Of a stretch of DNA of 64,000 nt, positions 21,290 through 34,285 are shown in pieces. Numbering within the stretch: the stretch's first letter is position 1; every line of letters begins with the position of its first letter. The position numbers were made by a program, and so were the translations under genes. Origin of the DNA: Laetiporus sulphureus 93-53 (lineage: Eukaryota; Basidiomycota; Agaricomycetes; Polyporales; Laetiporaceae); NCBI RefSeq assembly GCF_001632365.1, contig NW_024468523.1, positions 553,635 through 617,634 of the forward strand, in the 5' to 3' direction. Under the pieces are notes generated by a model that was not told the DNA's origin, did no database searches, and saw only the letters and a list, made by a program, of their open reading frames with translations.

Positions 21290-23168
21290 TTAAGATTCCT
21301 TGGGCTTCACGCCCACAAAGGCTCGCATCGACCTGCAGAGATTTTCAGGCCCGATATACGAGGACGAGGTCGAGGCTGCGTCCGAAATTTCCATCTCCCC
21401 GGCACGCTCCCGCCAGACTTTCCAGTCGGGGCGATCGTTGCTGCCTGATTCCAGCCAGGCAAGCGATTCGTAAAGCTTTGCGCGCATGGACATGCGGTCC
21501 TTCATGTCACTAAATAGAGAGAGATTGAGTGGCAAAGCGAAGCACGTTAGCTTAACGCACTTTTCCCAATTCGTCCATGCGAGGTCGAAATCCTCTCGCA
21601 ATATGACTTCATCAATTTCGGGCTTTTCCCCAAACCCTTTCCCGTTTCTGAATTCCTCCCACATAGCGGATCGGCAAGAGCGAACGGTCTCGACTCCCCT
21701 GGCCAAATGGATGGAAGCCCAAGATGTGATAGTAGCGCTTCTGGATGGTTGTCGAGAACGTAAGGAATTACCCTCAGGATGGTCGGTCGACCAGCGAGTC
21801 CCGTGCGTCCTCAGGTCGAGGTATAGCTCGGCCAAATTGGTTGGTGTCTCCACGAACTGTCGGTGTACGCTTAGAGGGTCGTCGCTGCTCAGCTGCTGCG
21901 AGCTGGGTGGGAGAAGGATATGCAAAGTGGGCATCAACTGGATGTCGTGGAAGTACGCAGAGAGGTAGAATGGCAAGACCGATAGTATGTTTGGAGTGAT
22001 GAATCTGCGATGCAGCATGTTATCCCAGGATTGTATAAGTTTCGTATGATCGCGAGGATCGACTGGCTGTTGCTCCGGATCGTGGGATGCAGAGACCTTT
22101 GACGACGACGTGTCCGTGCTGCTCGACTTCTCCAGTAGAAGTGGCGGGGGCATGAGTTGGTGCTCAGAGGAGTTGTTCGAAGGTACGGATACGAAGCCGA
22201 GACTCGACTGGCTCGTGTCGTATTTGGAGCTCGCAGGAGCCGAAGGTGCGCTGAATGAGCTCTTCGCGCTGCTGGGTTCTCCTGGAGATGACTCGTCCTT
22301 CTTTGGGAGACGGGTGCTCGGAAAGATTAGGTCGTCTTCGACCATCTTTTCAAGTTGTTAAGTAAGGACAGACATCAAATGCAAAGCAATGTAAATACCT
22401 CGATCAAACCACCCGGTACCAAGATACGTGCACATTCCTATAAAGGTGCGGCAAGGTCAACGTCGTAGCACGTCATCTATGATCTCAAGGGCACACTTCA
22501 AACAGATCTTGCCATTCATCTTCAGGGACGGCGAGTCCCAGTCCGCATACCCGAACAAAATCAAAGGTCTCTGCTTCAAACGGTAGAGTCTCCAATCTGT
22601 ACCCCTGTCAAAGACCAGCCACAAGAGTAAAATATCCACGTACAAATCTCCATGCACCCATTCGACACGCTCAGCAATCTCCGTCAGCTCCAATTCTGGT
22701 CGCATCAGGTCAGGTTGACATTTTTGTATGTCGAACCCGACAAATTTCGTATTCTTCGCTTCTGTGAGCCACGATTGGCAGGCCACGAACAAAACATGCG
22801 CTCACCTGCCACTGCTTCGCAGCTTCGACGATCCACAGGCCATTTCCACATCCCAGGTCAAGCACCTTTGTAGGCAGTGTCTCGAAACGGTGGACGGTGA
22901 TATTACGGACCAAGCCGCCCATGAAGATGAAATTCCAGTTATCACTATGGGCGTGCCATGAACCGGAGTCATATCCACTCTAACGTCATACTACTCACTA
23001 CAGAAAGAGGTCGGGCGAATAATGCACGGGATAGGGTACTTGGTTGTGCGCGGAGAGATCTAATGGCTTTCTCTCCACGCCATTTTCTGCCTTGACCGTG
23101 TCTCGGCGTCGCGTGCGCTTTTTCATCAATTCCGCCTGCACATCCTTGCTGACGCCGGGTTGAGACAT
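21290..23168 (-). CDS. S-adenosylmethionine-dependent methyltransferase
   Basis: Class I methyltransferase of unknown substrate. The start at 23168 gives MSQPGVSKDVQAELMKKRTR, then KPLDLSAHNQVPYPVHYSPD and, after an intron, MGGLVRNITVHRFETL. SAM-binding motif I is clear: KVLDLGCGNGLW; the post-I acidic strand is NTKFVGFDIQKCQPDL, followed by ERVEWVHGDL and a DTFDFVRICGLGLAVPEDEW segment. The C-terminal half (after about residue 250) is Ser-rich (FSAPSAPASSKYDTSQSS) and then helical (YLSAYFHDIQLMPTLHILLP; REDFDLAWTNWEKCVKLTCF). This layout is seen in fungal proteins annotated only as SAM methyltransferase. There is no signal peptide, so it is probably cytosolic or nuclear. It starts divergently from NDUFB8. 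Confidence 0.8.
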
Positions 23169-23518
23169 AATGTTTGGTAGCGCAGATATGTATGAGGGTA
23201 CGAGAGAGCAGAGAAGGAGGATCAGCTTGACAGCACACTCTCATCAATGTCCTTGTATTAAAGTAGTCCGAGAGCGCCGTGGAGGGACGAATCACATAGT
23301 TGCGACGGCGCCGTCACAACCGCTGACAGAGACTGGACATTTCGTTCCAAGCTCGTTTGGTCGTCTGGATCAGGGCCGGAGGCAAATCTTTGATGATGGC
23401 TGGCCATTCTTCTTTGATCACAATAGTCGGGAGGATATGTCACTTATCCTGACGCTTTAGGTACTTATCCGAAGAATATTGCTTGCGAACCCCGACCCTG
23501 CCGTTCGTCACTGCGATC
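23169..23518. promoter_or_regulatory. Divergent promoter region (methyltransferase / NDUFB8)
   Basis: 350 bases between two divergent start codons. No recognised coding sequence on either strand. Confidence 0.5.
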
Positions 23519-24100
23519 ATGAAGTCCACTCTGCTCACCGCCCGTCTAGCGGGCTCGCGCAACGCGTTACGGGCGACGCGTCCTGCGCTCAGCGCACGCA
23601 ACTATGCTACACCCCCTCCCAATATCGCGCCCGATGACGACCCGCAACTCGGCCCCGACTACCCCCATCTGCCCCCCATTTCGAGACAGTACCTGCCCGC
23701 TCTCAAGAGATGGGACGATCCACAGATGCGCCGCAACTTTGGTGACCCTGTATGCTGCTCCTTCATCGCGTCCGACCAGATCTAACACGCGCGATAGTTG
23801 TACATGCGAGAGGAGATGCTGTCGATGTGGGGTCCCGATATCCCTCCGGTACCACCACTGGTCGCGCTGCGCTGGTTTACCATTGCAGCGCTCGGCTTCG
23901 TCTCATTCGGCGTACTGACAAAGTACGTTTTCACTCTGGAACGTCCAGCGGTACCGCGCGAATACCCTTACTCGGGGCTGGTGACTGAACTCGGCGGGCT
24001 TGAGGAAAACAAGGTGTGCTACCCTGATATGACGCTGTCCAGGTAGGCTCACCTTGATTGGCAGGCACGAGAGCTGACTGAGTCAGAGGACGAAGAGTAG
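23519..24100 (+). CDS. Mitochondrial complex I subunit NDUFB8-like
   Basis: Supernumerary subunit of the membrane arm of NADH:ubiquinone oxidoreductase. Exons 23519-23749, 23798-24013 and 24065-24100 give 160 residues. The N-terminus (LLTARLAGSRNALRATRPAL, then SARNYA) is Arg/Ala/Ser-rich without acids, a mitochondrial presequence. The mature part has DPQLGPDYPHLPPISRQYLP, KRWDDPQMRRNFGDP, REEMLSMWGPDIPPVPP, one membrane helix (ALRWFTIAALGFVSFGVLTK) and VPREYPYSGLVTELGG. The acidic end ELTESEDEE comes from the last tiny exon. Arrangement and length fit fungal NDUFB8 (20-kDa) proteins. Confidence 0.85.
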
Positions 24101-24273
24101 ACATGCCATGGCATCATGTATCATTGGCTGTACTTTCACTTGAAGCGAGGCCACTTTCGCCGAACGCAAGTTCTCTCTGCAAGCTCGTATCCATCATTAG
24201 GCTGCTATACGGCTACAATTGGCACAAACACTCTATTTACTAAGCTAGATGAGCAATTACGCATCGAACAGTA

Positions 24274-27200
24274 TCATTTATCGTCCTCGTCTGAGACATC
24301 CGAGTCCGCCCGCGAACCTCGGTATGCCGGTGTAGGTCTAGGACGTAGGTTCACTGCTAGTGGTGGCGGCGGTGAGTGTGGCTCATTGGGAGCGTCCTTA
24401 TCGCCTTCACTTGCGAGAGTTGCTTGTCGTTTTTCAGATGTTCTCTTAGCTCTCCTGCCCCGAGCAGTCTTGCCACCTCGGCCTCGAGCAGCCTTCTTTC
24501 CTCCGCGATCTTGGCTCTTGCCCTTGCTTGCCGTGGTCTTTCTTCTCTTTGCTGGCTTCTCTTCCGGTTCCTTGTCAGAGAAGCTTGCATCTCTCTCTGC
24601 TGCAGACGCTTCAACCGATTGTTGCCTTGCTCGCTCCTTCCTGAAGTCCGAGACGACTTGTTGCAGACGCTTGCTGGCATAAGCTTGTCGCTTGCGAGGT
24701 GCAGCATTGCCTCCCAGTGGAACGTCGAAGAAACTTGTGAGGTTTCCTTGCTTGTTGAGAGTAGAACTCTGGAGAGAACGTCAGTCAAGGAAGTGTAGAC
24801 ATCACATAACAATGTCAAAGCTACTTGTCCTCGTTTGCCCATTTTCCGAATGATAGGCAGCAGTAGATCATCAACCTTCGATGCATGCCAACCGAGCTCT
24901 GAGTTGAAGAAGCTATTGGACTCGTGAGTACCTGTTTCAAGCATGAGGATTGCCCACGTACTCGCGAAGAGCGTCCAGGTCTGGTAAGCCCCATTTGAAA
25001 GGCTCTTCCGACTCATCTACTGTGGGATGATAGTATGCGTCCCTCTTCGGGAGATGTCATTTATGTACCATGAGTAGTATGAATATTGGACTCACAACAG
25101 CGGGGTTCGGCCAGTCATCAGGAATGTACAAATCCTTAAATCGTTTCTTCTGTATAGGTGTAAGCGACAATCCGGCCATCGGACACGCGGGTACTTACGA
25201 AGCGTTTACGAAAAGTGGTGCCCGTATCATCGCTCGTATCCTTCCCGCTCTGCACTTTCTGCCACCAGTGCTTGAACTTATGGAGGCCATCCTGCCCGGG
25301 AAATTCCTTCAGTAGCTCCATCGCCACTACAGGACCGACTCCGGGAAGACCTTCCGTATAGTCACTTCCCAGAAGATATGCCAGGCGTATGAGTTTATCG
25401 CGGTCAAGGCCTAGTTCGCGTTCGAGGTCAGTGAGAAGGAAACACTCGACGGTCTTGGACTGGTTGAACATGTTCTTCAGGACGCGCAGGCCGCCGAAGA
25501 GAAAGACGTCCGAGTCGTCTGTGATTATGCCATCGACCAGGCCCAGTTGCAGTAATTCTGCACACTGCGCCTCGGCCTCCATTGGTGCGGTGATGTATGG
25601 GATGCCAAAAAGGCGTAACATGATCTGTCCGAAGGAGTTCAGCATCAACCAGGCCGGTGATAGCGACACAAGGCACGAACCATAATTTGAGAGACCATCT
25701 GCTGTGTGACGTCCTCGGAATCGCGCATGGCAATCTTCCTCTGCTGATGCAGCTCCCGGATCTCGTCGTCGATCTCTCGTCTGACAGTGTCCAAGTCGCG
25801 GCCCTTCACTTGAGAGATGAACCTGGCAAATTCACCCTCTTCTGCCTGAGGATCCATCTCCTCCGCCGCATCCCACCCATCGGCAGTTGATTCCACGGGG
25901 GCGGTGGCAGCACGAGATGCCGACGCTGGTGAAGACGATCGATGCCATGCGTCTGAACCTTCATTCTCAGAGTCGGTCGCAACCTCACTCGGCTCGAGGC
26001 CTACATTCTGGTTGCGAGATGTTGAGAAATTACTCAGGAGTCCGTGTGCTTCTGAGATGCTGGCATCTTTATCAGGAGAGACGACCGACTTTGGTAAATC
26101 ATGAGCTAGTGACTTGTAACCATCATCGGGCGTCGCGGGTCCGCCAGGCCGTTGCAGCAAGATTTGACTGTGCGTAGGTCTTTCGCGCAAAGTTTCTGGG
26201 TTTGATGGGTGTGTAGCTACGGGCAGCACTTCCTCCATCTCGTCTTCGTCTTCAGACTCCCAGCTATACTGAGCAGGATGTGGTGAAGGAACACTGATGG
26301 TTTGCGCTGCATCCGCGACCGGCTCATCTCGCATGGGCGTGGCGCTGCGGCTGTGGATGACAGGTGCAGTATCCACAGAAATCACCGCCACTTCCTCCAT
26401 ATCTTCCTCCGAGTCTGATATTGTCTGCGAGGGTGCCGGTTGCTCATGTGATGTCGCCTCGCTTAACACCAAGAGGCTAGGTGCACCAAACATCGATGCT
26501 TGGATGGCCGAGCTGAGGTGAGGTTGTCTCTGAGGCCGCAGGCCAGTATGAGCAATGGATAAGGCGGTTTCCAAGCGTGATGGAGAGACATATAAACCCT
26601 CGTCATCTGACATGGCCGTCGTAGTCATCTCATCGTTCTCAGAGATTAGTCGAGATGATGAGGCTCCCCTTCCGGGCGTCACAGGTTTTGCATTGTCTAG
26701 TGTCACACGAGATGATGACGCGCCAACTGTTGTAGAGACGGAAAACCTGAGGCTTTCAGATTTTGATGCCTCCAGAGCATGCCTCAGATTGGCCTCTTCT
26801 TCGTATTCGAGCGATTGCTGAATGGCTGCAGCAAATGCAGGATCCTCATCTTCGTCGCTCGCCTCGTTCACATCTCTTACTTCTCCCTCCTCCGGAGCGA
26901 AGAGTGGACGCGATTTTTTGGCCCTCTTCTGTATTCGCGTCGTCACTGGTACAAGCTTCTTGGGAGTGTACCGTGAAGCTAAGGCGGTCAACGCTTGGCC
27001 TCTGCGGTATTCCCTCAGATCTGGGTCAAACAGAGGATTACTACCTCTACGTGACGGAAATTTTTAGTCGGGTCTAACCGTTCTCGGTTTCAGCGATGCA
27101 TACGTACATTGCAACTTCCTCCATTTCCATGTCGCTGCTGTCCGCCTGTTCCTCTTCATTAGTGTGATGATCTATTTCGATGGGTTTGTTGCGTGTCCCC

Positions 27201-28384
27201 TCGTCTCGTATACCGAGGACCCACCCGCCCTCTCCATCCTCGTTCTTGATGAGGACATATTCCCTGTTGCGCTCACTCGCAATTCGGATGGGAATGGATA
27301 CGTGGGCCTTTCCAATGCTATCTGTCGTGATTAGTAGTTGTTGCGTAAGCGAGTTCCTCTGCTTGAGGTTCTTGATCTGTTCCTTGGAGAAATCCAGAGG
27401 TGTCTTAGTATTCCGCAGCATATTTTGCAGGCGTTTGTAAGACGTTTGACGAGACTTCAGCCTAAGATCGCCGATGATTTCATATTGCACTTCTGTAGGT
27501 AACTCGCGGAATGCGGGGGACGAGACATCAAAGTCCTCTGGACGCATCTCCTCAATGAAGGCACGTAGTTCATCCTCAGTCGCGAGACGAGGGTCTGGCG
27601 CATGAGAGCTGGTAGCCTTGGCAACAATTTCGTCCATGTTCATGTCAGGTAGCTTGTACGGATCGTGGTCATGCCATCTTGACTTCTTCCGCGAGGAAGG
27701 CGGCGTAGGTTCAGCAATTCTTCCCTGAGCCTCCTTTGACGGCGTTTTCGGAACAGATTCATCGATATCCTCCAAGTATACAGCATTCTCGTCAATAACA
27801 ACGGGACCTCTTGGCACCTTCTCCTTCCCTTTGTCATCCTCGGACCTGGGGAGACGTCATTAAACAACGAGCGATTTAGCGCAAAGAGAGTCCTCACGAT
27901 TTCTCTTGAACATGGTTCAACGCCTCCCGTCTCAACTGCGCAGCAAGCAACCTCTCAGCTACTTTTGCGTGACTGAGCGCTGCACCGGCTTTCTTCTTCT
28001 TGCGTTCCGTCTGCGTTCACAAATGTCAAATTTGAGGCTACTCATGCCTAATGGTATCATGCACTCACGATAGTTGCCCTCTTCAAAGCCGGGGCGCCTC
28101 CATCAAACACGAAGACGGGCTTGATGCCATAAAACAGCAACTTGGAGATACGTCGCAAGAATCCAAGCACATGAGCGTTAACCAAACCGCGGCCCTCCTT
28201 GTCGCGCATGGTAGCCTGAAATTGATAGATCCAGATGCTGGAATCAATGGCCATAGCCTTGCCTTCCATAGTCTCCAGCCTGATTCATCGTCATCGAAGG
28301 ATCGTCTCGCAGTATTCAAAGCAGCACTCACAGCACAGGCCTGCCCACTGGATCCAATAGTGACCATAGCGACTTGACACCCAT
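24274..28384 (-). CDS. RAD2: DNA repair endonuclease XPG/Rad2 (Rad13) homologue
   Basis: Structure-specific nuclease that makes the 3' incision in nucleotide excision repair, acting with TFIIH in the nucleus. Exon 1 (28332-28384) gives [17 protein letters not shown]; the next holds the rest of the XPG N-domain: [20 protein letters not shown] and [20 protein letters not shown] long acidic spacer follows (about 26991-25690), as in all XPG/Rad2 proteins, with two ubiquitin-interaction-like helices ([18 protein letters not shown] and [11 protein letters not shown]). The XPG I-domain is at 25645-25390: [31 protein letters not shown]; then [20 protein letters not shown]. Acidic catalytic residues are present. 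The tail is Lys/Arg-rich and ends [10 protein letters not shown]. About nine exons. It ends 170 bases from convergent NDUFB8. Confidence 0.93.
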
Positions 28385-28967
28385 ATTTTCAACTTGCTCA
28401 GGTAGGAGGAAGTGACGGAGTGGTAACTGGGGTATATAATAAGCTCCCTATGTCAGATTGAATACCATTCAGCTTATAGGACAGAATCAGGAGTGCGAGG
28501 CAAGGACGGAGCCACACAAGACTCCAGTCGAGTCGAATTACATGACCAAGTTAGACGCTGGGAGTAACGCGCACACGTGACCGTGACGGACGAGAAACGC
28601 GCATCGCGGCGTGAAGCCAGCCACCGGCGCGCACTCAACCCTTCTCAGCTGAAGACTTCTTTGATCCTTGGAGAGCTGGAAGTTGCTTGGAGACTTGAAA
28701 TTTAAAGCTTAACACCGCTGTGTCCGCAGTTGGTATGTAATCGTTGGTATCCAATGCAAATGTGGATATGTGTAGCAACAAGCCAGTACATACGAGTAGA
28801 TGCGACAAAAGAGACTAAGACGATGCATAAACCACCAAAACTAACGTAGGGATAATATCAAACAAAACGGTATGATAGCCCGAATAGTGTGATCGTCCAA
28901 TAGAAGGAGGAGTCTGTCCATGAGTGTAACGATGATAGAACAGAGACGGTTGGCAGGTCTAGCCTAA
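28385..28967. other. Intergenic upstream of the Rad2 homologue
   Basis: About 580 bases holding the Rad2 promoter and the 3' end of the next gene. No reading frame or repeat recognised. Confidence 0.5.
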
Positions 28968-31900
28968 TCATTGACGACTACCCGCTTGGCCTTCGGCTCG
29001 GCCTCTTGACGGCTCTTCGCTGATCGCAGGGGTCCCCACTCTGTTCGTCGAGTCGTTCCGCAATGAGAATGGACGAGGGCCAGCATCGGCTTCAATGGGA
29101 GTTTGTAGCGCATTGTCATAGGCGGCAGGTGGCGACCGTGTATCGAATCCTCCTCCTCCCGTCATCTGCATACTCATTGGATTCATGCCCATACCCATAG
29201 AGCCCATGCCCATACCCATGCCAGGCGACATGCCCGGAGCCATCCCTGGGTTCATGCCCATGCCCGGACTCATGCCCATGGAGGGGTTCATGCTCATGGA
29301 AGGGTTCATCCCCATGGACGGGTTCATTCCCATGCCAGGATTCATCCCCATTGCTGGGTTCATGCTCATCGACGGGCTCATCATCGGCATGCCCATCATC
29401 GACATTCTAGGGTCCATTGCAGCCATGTTCATACTTGCTCCGGTCATCATAGGATTGAGGGGTGCTGGTCCGCCTTCCCCGCCCATGTGAGAACCCGCCG
29501 CTGAGAATGCCATCATGGCCTGTTGGTACGCCTGCATCGCTGCCTGCTGCGCTGCCATCATCGTCTGAGGATTCGCGAAGCCGGGCATCATGCCAGGGTA
29601 CCACGCGCCGGTCATCATGGGGTTCATGCCCATCATCATCGGGTTTGCCATCATGGGGCTGAACCCAGGCATACCCATCCCGCCGTACATAGCGCCACCT
29701 TGCTGCATCTGCTCGAGCTGCTGCCGCTGCAATTCGTCCATCTTGCGTTGCCTGTCCTCAGCTACGCGCTTGTCCCGTTCGCGTTCGGTCAAGATAGCAC
29801 CGATACCACCTTCCCGTTTACGCTCTCGCTCATGCGCAGTGACAGCGCCGAGCAGTCCAGTCTGAGGAGGGGGAGGCTTGTTAGGCACATTGATGAGGGA
29901 CGCGCCGGTCTCTCTCGCGAGTTCCTCTTGCTTCTTAGCGGACCGGTCTTGCTTATCCTGCAGGCCAGCGGAGAGGAGGCCGTGGGGAGTGAAAGCCTTC
30001 GTCATAGTCTGAGAGGGAGGATCGAGCTGAATGAATGTATCTCTGCTGGGACCATTTGGAGCGCCATTGGTACGACTGTCGAAGTTCTGCGTCCAGATTG
30101 TTTGACGATAACCTGAATTAGCAGTCGATGGATTGGAGGAACCAGGATACTCTGACTGAGGCCTAGCATGCGCTCCGGGAGATGGGATCTGGCGCGGACC
30201 TTCTGGAACAGGCAGTTGACGTCCGAATTCACTCGGTATAAAGCGACGTGGCTGAGGACTGAGGAACTCCTCTGAAAAGCGCCGCCAACAAAGATCAGAT
30301 CCAAACCCGAACATATGTATTTGAGTAATAACTACTCACCTTGATGACCTTGTCCGGGCAACTGCGGCAGCTCTCGCGGAGCCCGTCGGTTTGGAGGATA
30401 AGGTCCTGCATTGGCGTCTCCCATCGATCGTGCAGGAGAAACTCCTCTGTTCTGCAAATTCGTCGTGCTACCAGAGTTGCTCGGCGCGGCGGACCCGCGC
30501 GCTGACTGCTGACCGGAGCTGCCTACCGCTCTCTGCGGCGGTTCATCGTCCGAATCAGCATCGTCATCTTCCTCCTCCTCCTCCTCCTCCTCTTCCTCCT
30601 CGCTGCTCTCTGCCCAAGCTCCGCGGTTCGCGACTTTGCTCCTGCCATTCGCCCTCCCTGGACGGCTGACTGCAGCCTGGTGCGCTTGCACCTTGGCCTT
30701 CCGCTCTTCGGCCTGCTTTGTCGGTGCGAACGATGACCTGAACGCGCGTCGAGATGACGTGGAATGTGATGGGCTGGCAGCAGGCTCGTTGACATGAGGG
30801 ACTGCTGATGGTTCAGATGATGACGAGGGGGGTGAGGGCGACCTCTGCTTCGTGGTTGCCGTGTCTGCGTGTTCATCCTGTTCCAGAAACGTCAACGCTG
30901 CCAAGGCGTCGGCATCGGGATCATCCATGTGTGGCGAGGTGTGCGCCTTATCCTGCGGGTGTCCGTCGCCGACCTCCTCGAGCATGGCGTCCTCGTCGTT
31001 GCGTTCCTGGAAGGTGCGGGTGGGAGCGAATGCGTGAGGGACAGCCGCCTTGCTGCTGCTGGTCGGTGCACGTGCGCCAGACGGCTTGCGTCCCGTCATC
31101 GATCTAGATGCAGCCGCGGGGAATGCCGAGTGCGACTCGGTTGTGGCAGAATAATTCGACCGCGACGACGCGACTGAGATATCCGTGTCGCGTCGCGCAG
31201 GTGGCGGTCTCAGCGCGTCGGAAGTCGCAGGCCGCGGCGGACTCGCGTACCTAGGCGGAGGGTTGGCCATCAAACGTGGAGGCGGCGTATAGGGGTGGTC
31301 ATCGTCAGCAGATTCTTCGTCATCATCTTCCTCTGTCTTGCTAGGCAGAGGGGGAAGGCGTTGGTGTAGAGATGGGTCCGATCGTAACTCCTGCTTCATA
31401 TGGTGTTGCATATAGTACAGCGCCCCAGCTGCTTCAGAATAGTCCTCGGAGTCGGAAAGGGGTGGCGCAGGAGCGGGTGGAGGAGTCGGCTTAAAAGCCG
31501 GGGTGGGCATAGCACTAATACTGCCCTGACTCGCTGGCCTTGGCGATTTGGGAAGCGCCTTCGATTGAAAGGAAGGAGCTGCGGAGGAGGGAGTGGTCTG
31601 CGTAGTTGATGGAGCGGTGGGTGAAGTCGGACGCGAAGAAGTGATGCTGACAGACGCCGACGGTTTCGGTACATGCGTGGGAGACGAGACCGTTTGAGGA
31701 GAGGTCGTGCGCCGACTCGCAATTGAGTACGAATCAGTCTTTGAGGACACGGGAGGTGCCACAGCAGGCGTCTGCGGTACTGTCGTATAGTTCGCAGACG
31801 ACTTCGACGCAGGTTTAAACAGCTCCGGACGATCAAGTCGCGACTCTGGTAGAGGCTTGGTATTTCCTTCTCGGACTGGTTCCTCGCTTTTGAGATTGCG

Positions 31901-34285
31901 TATATCACTCTCGGGCGGAAGAGTTGCAGACACTGGACTGGCCATTAGGTCCTGCCCTAGGACTGATTTAGCTTCCTCCACAGCCTCGAGAGGTTTCGGC
32001 GAAGACCCTTGCTGGGTCGGCGGTCGCGTCAGAGGAGTCTCGTTAGACAATGACCGGTGGATATCGAGAGGTACACTACGCTCCGTGATAGGCGTCAGTA
32101 ATCGTTTATCCGGCAATACAGGAGGTTTTGACTCAGAATGCAATGAATGGAAAACTAGCGGCGGAAGTTGCAAGGAAAGCTTTGCTTGCGGCTTGATATC
32201 TTCCCGTTCCTTCTTTCCCGGAGGTTCACCCTCGTCATGATTCAAGTCGTCCGAGACTACATGAGGTAAAGGCGGCAGAACCGGCGGGCGATCCTGGGTC
32301 GGTGAAATCGTGCTTGTAGAGACCCCTTGCATTCGATCTTCTATAATATTCCGCAATCGGGAGCGAATGAACGAAGTCCGATCATCGCGAACGTCCAGCG
32401 TCTCCGCGAGTTCACGGTCCAGGAACAACATCTTCAGGAGTGTCATTATCGACCATGCAGAGGAAGATCAGTAATGGAACGTACGTCTCTCTGCGGTCCT
32501 ATAGGGTAAGCGAACATCATGCTTCGAGGATCTCGAGGATCCCAGCTGTACATCTGAGGACGTCCGTACAGCTCAAATGCGTCATGTATCGCTGTCGGGT
32601 CACAAATGAGCCGCGAGTGTTTACACATATAGGGTGTTCTCATTATTCACCGATGAGCCACTTCAGCATCTCGGATGTTTGAATGTTCGCGCCCTCAAGG
32701 TCGGGCAGGATCATGATCCAGCACTCCCTCAACTTCATAGACCCGGCCACTTCTTCGTCTCCGAGCAAGCCCTCGAGCTTCATCAGCGTGCTGCGGCTGA
32801 TAAGCTCTGGGCGTTCTGGATAGACGGCAAACGCCTGCGTGACCTCACGCATGGTGAGAATAGGCTTCTTTTTGTCCTTGTGCTTCGGCGACAGGAACAT
32901 CTGCAGCATCGGTTTGTTAGGCGCTGCAGATCGCTGAGGGCTGCGCTCGCGTGAGAATAGGTTGGACATTCTCTTTCTGCGCGTAGTGCTCGGTGATGCT
33001 GACCGCTGGTTCTGACTGATAGCGAAGTCCGAATCATCATGGTGCCCACCTGCAGTCACTATCATCCACATCCGCTTCCAGTCGACCTGTCCGGCGATGC
33101 GTATTCTCACCCATCCTTCCATTTTGCCGTGATGCAGTGTTGATGGCGCGTCTCTGCCTGCAATATCTCGATATATAGGTGAAGTGATTATGAAGAAGCA
33201 TTATGGCTCACCGTCATGAAGAGTGATTCTGATGAGGTGAGCGGTGTATATCTCCTCCAATCTCGACTTCTCCCATGCGGACAATCGCAAGGCAGCGACC
33301 CAAGATGCTTGAGCTGCTTGCGTAGGGCAAGAAAAGAGAATCATATTTGATCCTGCAGTGTTGAGCGTCAGTACATTGGTGTACTTCTGTGGCTCTAAGT
33401 TGTCTCCGGTCGCAGGAAGGGTTACGGAGCCAAGAGCATTAACGAACTTGAGCCGTCATGGGGAGAGATCGGATGTGCATTAGACAGAACACCCATTTCT
33501 TCTAGATACATGTTACTCACAGCATCTGTGATGTTGATGTAAGTAGGGGGAACCTGTTTACCGTGCTTGCTCGCCTCATCGATCGCCTGCATGTCCCACA
33601 CGCTCAACGTTGTTCCTCCAAGCTGTCCCCATACGTGTCGCCAGCCTTCATCCCTAGCTGGCCGCTGGCCATCCGGCTGTCTTTGGATGTGTTTCACAAG
33701 CGGGCCAGAGAAGTATATCTTGTGGGCGTGGGCGAGAGTCAACTGCACAATCGAGCGGATCTCGGGATGCAGAGGGGGCGCGGGTGCGGCGGAAGACGAT
33801 GACGAGAAGCGACTGAGAGTAGGATTAGGATTCGCTGCGGAAGGGGAGGCGGGAGCATTGTCCATTGGAGGAGGGCCTATCTCTGGCCGCCTGGGACCAA
33901 GCGAGCCTTGACTTTGAGTAGCAAAACCATTGCGCTTCTGCTGAGATTCTGCTGAAATATGTGGTTGTTCTGCAGCAGTAGAACTCGAGGAGGGCGGCAT
34001 TTGGTCGCTGGATGTTCTCGACTTGAACAAAGAGAATGCGGACAACCCACGAGAATGCCCGCTAGCTTGTCCGCTCGGTGGGCCCGAGCTGCTCTTCCTG
34101 CCTCCATTCGGACGTGCTTCCTGTTGAGGATGCTGTTCTTCAGGTGGAGAAGATGCGAGGATTTCATGGCTGCCGCGGCGTTGCTGCTCCTTCTTCCATT
34201 GCTGAAGCTGTGCCGGCGAGATGAAGCCTTGATTGCGGCTATCCCACCGGGGACTGGTACTGCCGCTCTTGGAGACTGAAGTCAT
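28968..34285 (-). CDS. Caf120/Skg3-like PH-domain protein
   Basis: Very large protein (roughly 1,600 residues) resembling yeast Caf120/Skg3, PH-domain proteins linked to the CCR4-NOT complex and the bud neck. First exon 34285-33422: Ser/Gln-rich, then a PH-like domain (ALAHAHKIYFSGPLVKHI-type segment; GWRHVWGQLGGTTLSVWD; YINITDAVSNMYLEEMGVLS). A short exon at about 33375-33240 finishes this domain with Gln/Ala-Trp (TQAAQAWVAALRLSAWEKSR). A second PH-like part is at 33122-32643 (MEGWVRIRIAGQVDWKRMWM; ILTMREVTQAFAVYPERPEL; KWLIGE). Next comes AIHDAFELYGRPQMYSWDPR, then about 700 disordered residues rich in Ser, Pro and acidic runs (Glu tract near 30560-30600), and a coiled-coil-like ERERDKRVAEDRQRKMDELQ before a Met-rich tail. 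The orthology call rests on the PH segments only. Confidence 0.78.
29170..29410 (-). repeat. Met/Gly/Asn/Pro tandem repeat in the Caf120-like tail
   Basis: In-frame repeats of six to ten residues of the type GMNPSM / GMNPGM, more than ten copies, at the C-terminus of the preceding gene. Codons vary between copies (ATG GGC/GGG/AGC AT...), so the repeat is not brand-new. Flanking sequence (29420-29700) is also Met-rich without strict periodicity. Confidence 0.85.
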
